DNA of 64,000 nt from Sulfurovum lithotrophicum (GCF_000987835.1 NZ_CP011308.1:992001-1056000), one strand, 5' to 3'; positions 51,442-61,282 are shown, counted from the first letter of the stretch. The notes: generated by a model from the letters alone, not told the origin. Program-made: numbers and translations.

Positions 51442-53154
51442 TTACAGCAAGCCCTCAAACGTGGTATTGGCCAGTTTTTTCCTGATAACATTCTCTATCA
51501 GTCTCTGAACAATACCCTCATCATCGGGTTTCATCGTTTTGACCGCAGCAGCCAGAGCGCGTATATCGTATTGGCTTGGGTAGATCTCCGGGACCGGCTT
51601 CTCCAGATTTAGAAAATGGTATACAGCCATGATGGCGGAGCGGACAGAATACTCTACGGTGAAGACACAGTCACCCTCTATCTCACAGAACTGGCCCAAA
51701 AATGCAAGGTTCACACTGCCTTCCGGGATGACTTTCGGCCTGTCGCCTTTAACCCTGGGCATGAACTGGCTAGTAATATAGGGCATCATTGCGGGGATAA
51801 CGATACACTCATCGAGATAGGCCTGCATCTCGTTCGCATCGATGCCGAGGTGATACAACAGTTCCTCCAGCAATTCCCTGCCGGAACACTCGCTCATCTT
51901 TTTGTCCATGAAATCTCCCTTATTGTCGGGGAAGAGGGCATAGGCCCATGCCACGGTGGTGTCGGCAGGCTGGTTCTTGAACTGCGGCTGTCTGTTGACC
52001 GTGATACTGAGCAGCCAGCTGGAATCTTTGACGGTGATGATGCCGCCTGTCGCGGTGCGGTGGGGAAGGAACTTCCGTTCGGCAAAATCTTCCAGGAGTG
52101 CGCGTATTTTCGTTCCCTTTGCCGTGATAGTGAACGATTCCCACTTTGTTTTGTCGATGTCGCTGCAGAAGACTTCCGGTTTGCCAAAAGCCTCATCTTT
52201 TGCCGCCACCTTCTTCCACAGACCCCATACTGCGCCTTCGCTTCTGTCCAGGACCGGTGCATTGTCCATATTGCCAAGCGAAGAGTTCTCGGTCATGGAG
52301 CCATTGGTGAAGAAGACGAGGTCTTCGGCGGATGTTTGCATCACTTCCTCACTGCCGTTTTTGTTCAGATGTATAGCCGTCACCGTTTTTTTATCTTCAT
52401 TGATATCGATATCCAGGTCGGTCACCGTGGTGTTGAAAACAAAACTGACCCCTTTGGATTCCAGCAGTCTCTTCAGCGGGAGTATCAGAGAGTCATACTG
52501 GTTGTATTTGGTGAAAACAAGACCTTTCATCGTACTCATACCGGGCATCAGATGGATAAAACGGTGCATATATCGTTTCATTTCCACGACACTGTGCCAG
52601 GTCTCAAATGCGAACATGCTTCTCCAGTAGAGCCACATGTCTGTCTCAAAAAACGACTTGCCGAAATACTCTTCAACGGTTGCGGCACCAAGATCTTCTT
52701 CTTTTGTAAGCAGCAGCCTGGTCAGTTCATGCGTATTTTTTTCATGGAGCCCCAGATCGGTTCTGCGATGTTTTTCACCCCGGTTGTAAATGACCCTTAC
52801 CTTGGAAAAGTTCGGGTCGATCTCATTGAGTTCTCTGAACTCATCCAGAATGGTACGTTCCTCTTCTTCGATGGAAGGTACCTGTGAAAAGAGGTCCCAC
52901 AGACATTCGTAATGCGCTTCCATCTCCCTTCCGCCACGTGCGATGAAGCCATCCTCGGGATTGCCGGCACCGTCCATGGCACCACCGGCCAGGCTGCCTT
53001 CTTCGAAAATGGTGATCTGATTTCCCTGCATATGCCCATCACGCATCAGGTACTCCGCTGCGGCCAATGAGGCTATCCCCGAGCCTATGAGGAAGGCTCT
53101 TTTGTTCTCGATTCCTTCCGGTTTGCGTGTGTTGATCCGTTGATAATTGTTCAT
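51442..53154 (-). CDS. ohyA: Oleate hydratase (MCRA family)
   Basis: 570 aa FAD enzyme that adds water to the double bond of oleic or related fatty acids. FAD site AFLIGSGIASLAAAEYLM at residues 20-37, IFEEGSLAGGAMDGAGN and GFIARGGREMEAHYECLWDL are family signatures. LMPGMSTMKGLVFTKYNQYD marks the substrate region. Length normal. A 56-bp gap separates it from the downstream DctP-like gene. A palindromic element lies just upstream of its start. It could be defence against toxic unsaturated fatty acids. Confidence 0.93.
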   Translation of the reverse strand: MNNYQRINTRKPEGIENKRAFLIGSGIASLAAAEYLMRDGHMQGNQITIFEEGSLAGGAMDGAGNPEDGFIARGGREMEAHYECLWDLFSQVPSIEEEERTILDEFRELNEIDPNFSKVRVIYNRGEKHRRTDLGLHEKNTHELTRLLLTKEEDLGAATVEEYFGKSFFETDMWLYWRSMFAFETWHSVVEMKRYMHRFIHLMPGMSTMKGLVFTKYNQYDSLILPLKRLLESKGVSFVFNTTVTDLDIDINEDKKTVTAIHLNKNGSEEVMQTSAEDLVFFTNGSMTENSSLGNMDNAPVLDRSEGAVWGLWKKVAAKDEAFGKPEVFCSDIDKTKWESFTITAKGTKIRALLEDFAERKFLPHRTATGGIITVKDSSWLLSITVNRQPQFKNQPADTTVAWAYALFPDNKGDFMDKKMSECSGRELLEELLYHLGIDANEMQAYLDECIVIPAMMPYITSQFMPRVKGDRPKVIPEGSVNLAFLGQFCEIEGDCVFTVEYSVRSAIMAVYHFLNLEKPVPEIYPSQYDIRALAAAVKTMKPDDEGIVQRLIENVIRKKLANTTFEGLL

Positions 53155-53194
53155 GATTGGCCTTTTGTATTTTGCTTACCAATATTGTAGCCAT

Positions 53195-53392
53195 ATCAAC
53201 CCGGATTATCAAGATGGTCTTTTACCCAAATCCCGAAATAGAAATTCAGCACTTCTCGCCATCATCGCATCCATGGACTTTGCTTCATATTCATCACCGC
53301 ACCTACGGGTGCGCCTCAAACATGAAAACAAACCCCATGGACACGAGCATGGCAAAGATTACAAGAATTCTATTTCGAGATTTGGGTTTTAT
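53195..53392. repeat. Palindromic dispersed element, copy A
   Basis: An imperfect palindrome of 164 bp (53224-53387) with apex GCACCTACGGGTGC (53299-53312) exactly at its centre. The arms start ACCCAAATC.CGAAATAGAA on both strands and match at roughly 70 percent. A related copy lies at 61793-62003. The outer motif AACCCGGATTAT (53198 on) is shared with that copy. It has no reading frame of note and would form one long hairpin as RNA or single-stranded DNA. It lies between ohyA and the next gene on both sides. Confidence 0.75.
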
Positions 53393-53466
53393 GAATGTAT
53401 GGTTGTTGCTATGTGGTGTTATTTGCCGGAGGAGTAATAGATATCGTCGAGAAATAGGGGCATCAG

Positions 53467-53646
53467 TCACCTGTTGAGCAGGATAAGTCCGATAATAATC
53501 AAAAAAGTAAAGGCTATCAGTATTTTGGTTTTAATCGGAGTATCTGCATTGTAGTGGGCATACTGGTTGCTGTGACAGCCTATACAGTGGTCACCGAAGT
53601 AATGCTCCCCGCATTTTACACAGGTTTTTGGTTCTTTTTTCTGCAT
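53467..53646 (-). CDS. Small zinc-ribbon membrane protein
   Basis: 59 aa from the ATG at 53646. CVKCGEHYFGDHCIGCHSNQ supplies four cysteines in two CxxC-type pairs, and a C-terminal helix IKTKILIAFTFLIIIGLILL anchors it. Probably a cytoplasmic zinc ribbon tethered to the membrane; the CIGCH pattern could also be a c-type heme site if the protein faced the periplasm, but there is no signal peptide. Confidence 0.6.
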   Translation of the reverse strand: MQKKEPKTCVKCGEHYFGDHCIGCHSNQYAHYNADTPIKTKILIAFTFLIIIGLILLNR

Positions 53647-53688
53647 GGAAAACCTTTTTCTCGTTGATTCCAATTTTTGCTAAACTCG

Positions 53689-53817
53689 CTACCTTTTTTT
53701 CTTATTGGCTACTATGGTTATTAACTTGCGTGCATTTCTAACTTCTTCTTTTAGTCTTTCCTCAATCCATACTTTTATGATGGACTGCCTTAACTGCCTT
53801 ATATGTATAGAAAGCAT
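53689..53817 (-). CDS. Possible small ORF, 42 aa
   Basis: An ATG at 53817 opens a frame reading RQLRQSIIKVWIEERLKEEV then ending VANKKKR. It is amphipathic and basic, but the ribosome site is poor and the ATG overlaps a -10 box, so it may only be a gene relic or untranslated leader. Confidence 0.2.
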   Translation of the reverse strand: MLSIHIRQLRQSIIKVWIEERLKEEVRNARKLITIVANKKKR

Positions 53818-53842
53818 ACCTTAATTATATTTTTATTGTCAA
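53813..53842 (-). promoter_or_regulatory. Predicted sigma-70 promoter on the minus strand
   Basis: A perfect -35 TTGACA (53837-53842) and -10 TATGCT (53813-53818) with 18-bp spacing, pointing toward the small zinc-ribbon gene, with a leader of about 160 nt. Confidence 0.45.
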
Positions 53843-53903
53843 GTACGGGATATGTAGCTTTAATCAAGCACACTGTACCATAGCACACACAAAGGAGTGA
53901 ACA

Positions 53904-54542
53904 ATGACCTGTCATATTTGCAACAAACCTGCAGAGTGCTTTGTGGATGAAAAGACAAAGATTACATACTGCCACTGTAAATCCTGCGAATATATTTTCA
54001 AGTCTTCTGAGTGTTACCAGAGTATAGAAGAACAGAAAAGCCGTTACGACCTGCATGAGAACGATGAGGACCATCCAGGCTACAGGGCTTACTTTCAACG
54101 TTTTCTTAACTTTGTGCTGCCACTGGTCGGTACACCGAAAACGGCACTTGATTTCGGCTGTGGCAGAAGCACGCTTCTGGCGTCGCTTCTGGAAGAGAAG
54201 GGGGTACACGGTGATTACTACGATCCTCTGTATCATCCGGCTAATCTTGATAATAGTAAAAAATATGAACTTATTGTATCTACGGAAGTTTTTGAGCATT
54301 TACATCAGCCAAAAGAAGTATTTTATTCACTTCTTGAGAGGCTTGAAGATGGTGGATATCTTGCGCTTCAGACACAGTTCCATCCCAATGATGAAACGGC
54401 ATTTAAAAAGTGGTATTACCATCAGGACCCGACGCATATCGTTTTTTTCAGGGCGAAAACGTTCAGGGTATTGGCAGAAATGTATGGTTGTGAATTTGTA
54501 GGTGATAATGGGAAGAATATGGTTGTGATAAGGAAAGCGTAG
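53904..54542 (+). CDS. Methyltransferase with N-terminal zinc ribbon
   Basis: 212 aa. The N-terminus MTCHICNKPA..CHCKSCEYIF has two CxxC pairs. The SAM motif is ALDFGCGRSTLLASLL near residue 82, followed by VSTEVFEHLHQPKEVF. This layout resembles methyltransferase type 11/12 enzymes with a zinc ribbon, often acting on nucleotide sugars or proteins. Substrate unknown. AAAGGAGTG precedes the ATG. Confidence 0.85.
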   Translation: MTCHICNKPAECFVDEKTKITYCHCKSCEYIFKSSECYQSIEEQKSRYDLHENDEDHPGYRAYFQRFLNFVLPLVGTPKTALDFGCGRSTLLASLLEEKGVHGDYYDPLYHPANLDNSKKYELIVSTEVFEHLHQPKEVFYSLLERLEDGGYLALQTQFHPNDETAFKKWYYHQDPTHIVFFRAKTFRVLAEMYGCEFVGDNGKNMVVIRKA

Positions 54543-54571
54543 GGAAGATAAATCCCCCCACACAAGAAGCG

Positions 54572-55552
54572 TTAAAAGAGGCTGTACTCTTCCTTGATCG
54601 TGTTAAGGATGCTTTTGTCCGCATTGTAGATGAAAGCATAGTTGAAGAGGGTACTTTTGAGAATTTCCCTGACCTCTTCTTCACTCTCGAACCAGTGAGG
54701 ACGGTCGATTCCCGGTACTTTGGTCTTGGGCGGGGTGAGTACAATTCCTTTGACCCAGGTGTTGCTTCGCTTGATGTATTCCCTGGCTTCCACGATGTCT
54801 TCTATGTTGTCCGTGAAAATGGCCACCTTGTCGCTTTTGCCTGCCTGTGTGCTTTTGAGCTGTCCATCTATGAAGACTGGTATGAAATGTTTGGTGTACT
54901 TGAGGCGGTCCAGCGAGTAGGGAAGGTCTTCGGCTTCACAGAATGCAACCACGCGGAGGAGATGGTCAAGGTGGAAAGGAATGAGTTCTTTCTCCTGATA
55001 GACATAGCCGCCGACCTTGAAGGTCGTTCTGAAGAGGGTGTCAAAGACCGGATAGCCCTCTACGTCCCTTTCAAGTCTTTTGATGTCCGGCTTGATGAGT
55101 TTCATCAGCTCTTTGTCCGTACCTACGAAAAGGGCATCGTCGGAGTTTAGTATCTGCTCGAAAGCCTTGCGCCAGTCGTTGGCGATGAAAGAAATATTCC
55201 CTTTGTGTGTGAGTATCATTTTCAGAAAAGACATTTCATGCTCATTGAGCAGGAAAAATTTTGCCTCCTTCTTGATGATCACATAGCGGATAAGCTTGAA
55301 AGCGGCCAGCTGGATGTCGGAAACTTTGATCCAGGCGATCTCGTCATCCTTCCTCTCGATGCTGTCGTCATCGTAGATGATGGCATAGGCACCGTTCTCG
55401 ACGGCTTTGTCTATCTCTTCCTGCTTGGAGGAGAAGAAAAGGTCACCGTGTTCCACTTTGGAAGGGTAAACGGTCGCTGCCTCTATGGCCTGGACTTTTG
55501 GTGTATTGGCAAGGGTTCCCTCTGTGAGGTTTACAATATCTTCTATTTTCAT
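54572..55552 (-). CDS. Mur-ligase N-terminal-like protein
   Basis: 326 aa. The first 80 residues (YPSKVEHGDLFFSSKQEEID, NGAYAIIYDDD) resemble the substrate-binding N-terminal domain of Mur ligases (the ..GDLFFAL..GA.A.V pattern), but I find no ATP P-loop of the GTNGKT type, so it is not a working ligase. The remainder is unrecognised. Its ATG shares one base with the metG stop, so the pair is coupled. Confidence 0.55.
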   Translation of the reverse strand: MKIEDIVNLTEGTLANTPKVQAIEAATVYPSKVEHGDLFFSSKQEEIDKAVENGAYAIIYDDDSIERKDDEIAWIKVSDIQLAAFKLIRYVIIKKEAKFFLLNEHEMSFLKMILTHKGNISFIANDWRKAFEQILNSDDALFVGTDKELMKLIKPDIKRLERDVEGYPVFDTLFRTTFKVGGYVYQEKELIPFHLDHLLRVVAFCEAEDLPYSLDRLKYTKHFIPVFIDGQLKSTQAGKSDKVAIFTDNIEDIVEAREYIKRSNTWVKGIVLTPPKTKVPGIDRPHWFESEEEVREILKSTLFNYAFIYNADKSILNTIKEEYSLF

Positions 55553-57501
55553 CAGCTGATCGGTGTCCCCGGTGTTTTAGGTTTTTCAGGACGGATCATG
55601 CACAGTCCGTTCTCGTCTTTGGCCGCAAGAAGCATGCCTTCACTTTTTAGGCCCATGAGCTTAGCCGGTTTAAGGTTTGCTACGACACAAACCTGTGTGC
55701 CCAGCATGTCGTCTGCAGAGTACCACTCTTTGATACCTGCCACGACCTGTCTCGGCGTCTCTTCACCGATGTCGACCTGGAGCAGGAGCAGTTTTTTACT
55801 CTTGGGTACCTCTTCAGCCGCTACAACGGTACCAACTTTCAGTGAGGTCTGGAAGAACTGGTCGATGCCTATGAGAGCAACACCTTCGTCCTTCTTCTCC
55901 TCTTTTTTGGTCTCTTTTTTCTTTTCGGTTTTTGTATCTTCAGGAATAGCCTGCTTAAGCAGCGGTTCTTCGACACGAGGGAAGAGTGGCGGGATCTTTT
56001 CGATGGTAAAGGTCTCCAGCAGTTTCTTCTCTTTGATCAGACTGTGCCAGCTTGCATTGTCGATGCTGAAGCTCAGAGCAGTTGCGATCTTCGGGCAGAT
56101 CACCGGCATGACAGGGTAGAGCATGACCGATACTTTGGCAAGGATGTTTGCAATGAGGCCGTTGAGTGCCATTGCTTCCTCTTCTCTGCCTTCTTTCATG
56201 AGCGTCCATGGCTGATATTTGTCGATAGCTTTGTTGGCAACGCTCAGCGGTCTCCAGAGTTCTTCAAGATAACGGTGTATCTGCATATCAAAAAGCAGCG
56301 GTTCAAGTTTTTCCAGTGAAGCAGATACTTCATCGAGTTCGGTCTGGTAGTATTTGGACACATTGGCAGAATCTACCCTGCCTTCGAAGTATTTGCCGCT
56401 CATACCGATGAGACGGTTGAGCAGGTTGCCCAGGTCATTTCCCAGATCGGAGTTGATACGGTCGATGAGTGCTTTCTGTGAGAAGTCGCCGTCACCGCCG
56501 AAGGGGACTTCTCTCAGCATGAAGTAACGGAAGTTGTCCAGTCCGTAGGCATCTGCCACTTCTCTGGGGTTGACGACGTTGCCTTTGGACTTGCTCATCT
56601 TCTCTCCGTCACGCGTCCACCAGCCGTGTGCCGCGATGTGCTTGGGCATTTCAAGGCCAAGACTCATCAGGAATGCCGGCCAGTAGATAGCATGAAAACG
56701 CAGGATGTCTTTTCCTATAAGGTGTACACGTGCCGGCCAGAAATCCATTTTGGCCTCATCTGTACCGTAACCCAGAGCGGTCACATAGTTCATCAGTGCA
56801 TCAAGCCATACATACATAACATGCTTGGGATCATTGAGCTCTTCGGGAAGCTTGACACCCCAGTCGAAAGAGGTTCTGGTGATGGAGAGGTCTTCAAGAC
56901 CGCCTTCGACAAAACGGATCACTTCGTTCCGTTTGCTTTTAGGAAGGATACAGTCGGGATTGTCGTTGTACCATGCAAGCAGTTTGTCCTGGTAGGCAGA
57001 GAGTTTAAAGAAATAGCTCTCTTCTTCCACAATGGTTGTGGGTTTGCCGCATTCCGGACAGAATTCACCGTCTACCAGCTGAGACTCCGGGAAAAAGGTC
57101 TCACAGGAGATACAGTAGTGGCCTTTGTAGACATCTTTGTAGATGTCACCGTTGTCGTACATGACCTTGAAAGCTTTCTGAACGCCTTTCATATGGTCTG
57201 CATCGGTCGTTCTGATGAACTTGTCGTAGGAGATACCAAAATCGTCCCAAAGATTTTTGAAAGTCGCGGAGATCTCGTCTGCATACTCCTGTGACGTTTT
57301 GCCTCTGGCTTTGGCGGATTCCTCTATTTTCTGTCCGTGTTCGTCCGTTCCGGTAAGAAAGAAAGTATCCAGACCGCTCATGCGGGAGTATCGCGCAAGT
57401 GTGTCTGCGATGATGGTTGTGTAGGCATGACCGATGTGGGCAATGTCGTTGACATAGTAGATGGGGGTGGTGATGTATGCTTTGTGGCAAGATGATGACA
57501 T
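55552..57501 (-). CDS. metG: Methionyl-tRNA synthetase
   Basis: 649 aa class I synthetase. HIGH motif in IAHIGHAYTTIIADT, a zinc knuckle CISCETFFPES..CPECGKP, the KMSKS loop in GEKMSKSKGNVVNP and a C-terminal tRNA-binding OB domain (FFQTSLKVGTVVAAEEVPKS) after a Lys/Glu linker (KTEKKKETKKEEKK). Complete. Confidence 0.97.
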   Translation of the reverse strand: MSSSCHKAYITTPIYYVNDIAHIGHAYTTIIADTLARYSRMSGLDTFFLTGTDEHGQKIEESAKARGKTSQEYADEISATFKNLWDDFGISYDKFIRTTDADHMKGVQKAFKVMYDNGDIYKDVYKGHYCISCETFFPESQLVDGEFCPECGKPTTIVEEESYFFKLSAYQDKLLAWYNDNPDCILPKSKRNEVIRFVEGGLEDLSITRTSFDWGVKLPEELNDPKHVMYVWLDALMNYVTALGYGTDEAKMDFWPARVHLIGKDILRFHAIYWPAFLMSLGLEMPKHIAAHGWWTRDGEKMSKSKGNVVNPREVADAYGLDNFRYFMLREVPFGGDGDFSQKALIDRINSDLGNDLGNLLNRLIGMSGKYFEGRVDSANVSKYYQTELDEVSASLEKLEPLLFDMQIHRYLEELWRPLSVANKAIDKYQPWTLMKEGREEEAMALNGLIANILAKVSVMLYPVMPVICPKIATALSFSIDNASWHSLIKEKKLLETFTIEKIPPLFPRVEEPLLKQAIPEDTKTEKKKETKKEEKKDEGVALIGIDQFFQTSLKVGTVVAAEEVPKSKKLLLLQVDIGEETPRQVVAGIKEWYSADDMLGTQVCVVANLKPAKLMGLKSEGMLLAAKDENGLCMIRPEKPKTPGTPIS

Positions 57502-57665
57502 GAAATATAATCCTTAAACAAATGAGTTTATTGTATTTATTATTGTTACACAGTGGTGTAAAATTATAGGAGATATATTAGCGAAATTGTGCTGTGACAT
57601 GGGTATGCTACGGATTTATTAAATTATATTATAATTATAAGAATAATGCAGAGCAAGGAAAAAGT

Positions 57666-58181
57666 ATGGATCATCAGGATAAATCTCATATAGAGAACAT
57701 CGAAAAGAAAGAGATCTATAGTGAAGAGGAAAAAAAGTTCATTCTTGATAGACTCAATCGTGAAAGGCTGGAGCGGCAGCGCTTTGAACAGCCTTCTAGA
57801 TCTCAGAGAAGTACCTATACGGAAGAAGAAAAAAACCGTATACTGCAGGAGCTGAACGACAAGCGTATCAGAGACGAGCATCGCAAAGAGATGAAACGTA
57901 TCCGATTTCTCAATAAAAAGGTGTATATATTCGGAAACAAGAACTATTTCAAACTTAAAGATATGGAGCGGGAATATTTCCTTGAAGTAGATACCTGCGA
58001 GAAGTTCACCAACCGCCCCTCAATTGTACCGCTCTACTACAGGACCTTTGGAGAGATGAAGAAAAGAGACGTGCTGCTCAAGATAGAGCCGAATTCAGAC
58101 AAAATATTCATTTCCAAAGATGCAATCAGGGTCTATTTCAAGCCTTTTGCGCTTGAAGATGCATATACACCGAGACAATAG
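57666..58181 (+). CDS. Hypothetical charged protein
   Basis: 171 aa from the ATG at 57666 with AAGGA upstream. The first half is charged and contains a repeated motif: IYSEEEKKFILDRLNRERL and TYTEEEKNRILQELNDKRI. The second half is a small beta-rich domain (VYIFGNKNYFKLKDME). No family recognised. The stop (TAG) shares its last base with the GTG of the next gene. Confidence 0.7.
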   Translation: MDHQDKSHIENIEKKEIYSEEEKKFILDRLNRERLERQRFEQPSRSQRSTYTEEEKNRILQELNDKRIRDEHRKEMKRIRFLNKKVYIFGNKNYFKLKDMEREYFLEVDTCEKFTNRPSIVPLYYRTFGEMKKRDVLLKIEPNSDKIFISKDAIRVYFKPFALEDAYTPRQ

Positions 58182-58432
58182 TGTATTTTGTCTATATGCT
58201 CGAGTGTGCCGACGGAACGCTCTATACAGGTATCGCAACCGATCTTGATCGCCGTCTTGAAGAACATAACCATTCTCCCAAAGGGGCCAAGTATACCCGT
58301 ACAAGAAGACCGGTGAAACTGGTTTATACTGAAGAGTACAGCGACAGAAGTAGCGCTTCCAGACGGGAGTATGAAATAAAGAAAAAAATGAGTAGAAAAG
58401 AGAAACTTCAACTTGTGAGGACAAAATCTTAA
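58181..58432 (+). CDS. GIY-YIG nuclease-superfamily protein (UPF0213 type)
   Basis: 83 aa with a GTG start coupled to the gene before. YFVYMLECADGTLYTGIATD contains the GIY-YIG core (YxY..LxC.DGxxYxGxTxD), RRLEEHNHSPKGAKYTRTR and KLVYTEEY, with the late Glu in REYEIKKKMSRKEK. Complete small YhbQ-like domain; nuclease activity and role unknown. Confidence 0.92.
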   Translation: MYFVYMLECADGTLYTGIATDLDRRLEEHNHSPKGAKYTRTRRPVKLVYTEEYSDRSSASRREYEIKKKMSRKEKLQLVRTKS

Positions 58433-58501
58433 ATGAGGCTCTCTTCTCTTAGGCATTTTTTGTATACTTGCAATGCATAAATTCAACTTTAAAGGCCCTG
58501 T

Positions 58502-60208
58502 ATGAGCAAGCCATTCATCCAATTGCCCGAATTGACGCTCAAAGCACTTTTTGAATATAGTACAAACACGTATGGCGATCGTCCGGCTGTCCAGTTCGTG
58601 GATGGTAATGTCATGACCTACGAAGCGCTTAAAGCAAAGGTCTCCAAGATACAGGAGATATTGTATGCCTATGATATACGTCCGGGAGACAGGGTGGCGC
58701 TCTACAGTGAGAATATGCCCAACTGGTCGGCGATCTATTTTGCAGTGGTGAGTATGGGAGCGGTCATTGTACCTATTCTACCCGATTTTCATACTTCCGA
58801 AGCGATGCATATAGCACATCATGCGGAGTGTAAAGCAGCTTTCATCTCCCAAAAGCTCTTTGAAACGCTTCTGGATGAAAAACAGCCGCCCGATATGTGT
58901 CTGCTGGTCATAGCCGACAAACTGAACATCCTGACAAAGCTCTCTACCCCCTCAAAGATGGACACAATGCTTAAAAAGGGTGGAGAGCAGTTCACCAAAG
59001 CAATGGAAAGGCTTGGGAAAGAGAAAAAAGAGAAGGAAGAGCATATCATCAAAGAAGATGATCTCGCTGCGATCATTTATACTTCTGGAACGACAGGGAG
59101 TTCCAAAGGGGTAATGCTCACCCACAGGAATATTACTTTTGATGCCACAGCAGCACAGCATGTGGTGGACATCTTTCCTGAGGACCGTTTTCTTTCCGTG
59201 CTTCCGCTTGCACATACCTTCGAGTGTACGGTCGGGATGATTATCCCCCTACTCAATGGCGCTTCGATCTACTATATCCAAAAACCGCCGACACCGACCA
59301 TACTGGTCAAAGCACTGGCAAAGGTAAGACCGACCTTTATGCTGTCCGTTCCGCTGATCATAGAAAAGATATACAAGAACAGGATACAGCCCAATTTTGA
59401 AAAGAACTTTCTCATTAAAACACTTTATGCCATACCGCCCATACGTAAACTTCTGAATAGGGTCGCAGGAAAGAAACTGATGGAGACCTTTGGTGGAGAG
59501 ATGCGCTTCTTTGGTATAGGAGGAGCAGGGCTCTCTCCACTTGTAGAAAAGTTTCTCAGGGAAGCGAACTTTCCCTACTGCATCGGGTATGGATTGACCG
59601 AAACCTCGCCTTTCCTTGCAGGTACCAACCCTGAAAAGACAAAATACAAAGCAATCGGTCCGGTGGTCCCCGGTGTTGAAATAGAGCTGAGAGACGAGAA
59701 TGCCGAAGGTATAGGAACACTATGGGCAAAAGGCCCTATTGTAATGAAGGGGTACTACAAAGATCCGGAGAAGACGGCTGAAGTGATGGATGAGAATGGA
59801 TGGTTCAATACAGAGGATATTGGCTATATAGACAGTGACGGGTACTTCTTCATGAGTGGGCGTGCCAAGAATATCATTGTAGGGCCAAGCGGAGAAAATA
59901 TCTACCCTGAACAGATAGAAGCGTTCATCAATGCCAATAGTTTTGTAGCCGATTCACTGGTTTTTGATGACAACGGCATTTTAAGTGCACGTATCAATCT
60001 GGATTATGACAAACTTGACGAAGAACTGGGTGTCAAAAAGAAATCCGAAACTGAGGTACACAAAGAGGTGGCAAACGTACTTGAAGAGATACGCAAAGAG
60101 GTCAATGAGAAAGTGTCATCTTTCTCCCGTCTCAGAAGAGTGATAGAACAGAAGGAGCCTTTTGTCAAGACACCGACGAAAAAGATCAAGCGTTATCTCT
60201 ATGTATAG
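58502..60208 (+). CDS. Long-chain acyl-CoA synthetase
   Basis: 568 aa AMP-forming enzyme. P-loop IIYTSGTTGSSKGVMLTHRN near residue 190, the adenine loop YGLTETSPFLAG, the hinge YIDSDGYFFMSGRAKNIIV and a C-terminal Lys in FVKTPTKKIKRYL. It activates a fatty acid with ATP and CoA. It may work with the oleate hydratase on exogenous fatty acids, but the two are 5 kb apart and not co-transcribed. Confidence 0.9.
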   Translation: MSKPFIQLPELTLKALFEYSTNTYGDRPAVQFVDGNVMTYEALKAKVSKIQEILYAYDIRPGDRVALYSENMPNWSAIYFAVVSMGAVIVPILPDFHTSEAMHIAHHAECKAAFISQKLFETLLDEKQPPDMCLLVIADKLNILTKLSTPSKMDTMLKKGGEQFTKAMERLGKEKKEKEEHIIKEDDLAAIIYTSGTTGSSKGVMLTHRNITFDATAAQHVVDIFPEDRFLSVLPLAHTFECTVGMIIPLLNGASIYYIQKPPTPTILVKALAKVRPTFMLSVPLIIEKIYKNRIQPNFEKNFLIKTLYAIPPIRKLLNRVAGKKLMETFGGEMRFFGIGGAGLSPLVEKFLREANFPYCIGYGLTETSPFLAGTNPEKTKYKAIGPVVPGVEIELRDENAEGIGTLWAKGPIVMKGYYKDPEKTAEVMDENGWFNTEDIGYIDSDGYFFMSGRAKNIIVGPSGENIYPEQIEAFINANSFVADSLVFDDNGILSARINLDYDKLDEELGVKKKSETEVHKEVANVLEEIRKEVNEKVSSFSRLRRVIEQKEPFVKTPTKKIKRYLYV

Positions 60209-60217
60209 GGAAGAGGG

Positions 60218-60415
60218 TTAGAATTCAAATCCTCCGCCTTTGCCTTTGCTCATGCTGTCGTAGACCGCTTTGACATACGTCTCTCTCATTTCGCAATTAA
60301 GCAGTTTTTCACACTTTAGGCAGCTCTCTACATGATGTTCCTTCTGGCACTTCTCAAGCTCCGTTTTTTTCTGCTTGAGGGCAATCTGCCATTCATCGAG
60401 AACTGTATCGGACAT
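60218..60415 (-). CDS. Small cysteine-containing protein
   Basis: 65 aa. KKTELEKCQKEHHVESCLKC with EKLLNCEMRETYVKAVYDSM has four cysteines that could bind a metal. A Gly-rich end (KGKGGGFEF). This is a conserved hypothetical type in Campylobacterota by my recollection. It starts in the fbp stop codon (TGATG). Confidence 0.7.
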   Translation of the reverse strand: MSDTVLDEWQIALKQKKTELEKCQKEHHVESCLKCEKLLNCEMRETYVKAVYDSMSKGKGGGFEF

Positions 60416-61269
60416 CAGTTTTTAATCCCATACGCTTTTTTAAGTGCTTCGATCTCATAATTGGATCCAAAGAAGCATGGACTGGTGTCATGCGGATGTG
60501 CAGGGACGAGTTCCATAAGCCTTTTCCCTTTAGCATCGATCGCCTGGCCGCCTGCCTGCTCATAGATGAAAGCAAAAGGGATCACTTCGAAGAGCTGTCT
60601 GAGTTTGCCATGAGGTTTGTCCGATGTACCTGGGTAGGAGAAGAGTCCGCCGCCTTTGAGCAGGATCTGGTGCAGGTCAGGGACCATGCCTCCCGAATAG
60701 CGCAGCCTGTAACCTTCGGCAAAGAGATCGTCCACAAAATTCTTGTGATAGTCGCACCAGTTCTGCTGGGTGCCCCCGGGAGCGTTGAGCTTTCCTTTTT
60801 CTTTGAGCACAACTTCTTTGGACACTAGGTTGAAAAAACCGTCCTGTGCACGGTAGTGCTTTGGCCTCTCACCTTTGACGGCACGCATGATCTCGATGCG
60901 CGGTCCGTAGACCACGTAGGCAGATGCCACAAGGTTCTCACCTTTGGGTTCGCCATCGTATATCCCGAAGATGGAACCTACAGAGAGATTGACATCTGCA
61001 AGGCTCGAACCGTCAAGCGGATCGTAGCAGACAGTATACTTTCCGTCGTTGTGCAGTGGCATTACCCCTTCTTTTTCCTCGCTGATCAGGTCTTTGACCA
61101 GAGAGACCGACCTAAATGCCTCTTCGATGATGTAGTCGCTCTTGACGTCGAGCTTGAGCTGGTCCTCTCCTGAAGAGTTCTCGCTTTGGGAGTAGCCGAG
61201 ATCTTCGGTCTTGATGGCGTGGTCGATCTTGAATGCGATCATTTCAATGGTTTCAAAAATTGTAAGCAT
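60415..61269 (-). CDS. fbp: Fructose-1,6-bisphosphatase class I
   Basis: 284 aa from the ATG at 61269. Metal-binding motif [20 protein letters not shown] near residue 92; the closing [20 protein letters not shown] and the catalytic residues are present. A gluconeogenic enzyme, needed in an autotroph running the reductive TCA cycle. It follows mobB by 13 bp and precedes the small cysteine-containing gene with overlap. Confidence 0.95.
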   Translation of the reverse strand: MLTIFETIEMIAFKIDHAIKTEDLGYSQSENSSGEDQLKLDVKSDYIIEEAFRSVSLVKDLISEEKEGVMPLHNDGKYTVCYDPLDGSSLADVNLSVGSIFGIYDGEPKGENLVASAYVVYGPRIEIMRAVKGERPKHYRAQDGFFNLVSKEVVLKEKGKLNAPGGTQQNWCDYHKNFVDDLFAEGYRLRYSGGMVPDLHQILLKGGGLFSYPGTSDKPHGKLRQLFEVIPFAFIYEQAGGQAIDAKGKRLMELVPAHPHDTSPCFFGSNYEIEALKKAYGIKN

Positions 61270-61282
61270 GAGTGTACCTCTT

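Noticed and set aside
51616-52887. Long plus-strand frame (423 codons) opposite ohyA
   Set aside because: It is the antisense shadow of a well-recognised oleate hydratase and encodes a composition-biased peptide with no family features.
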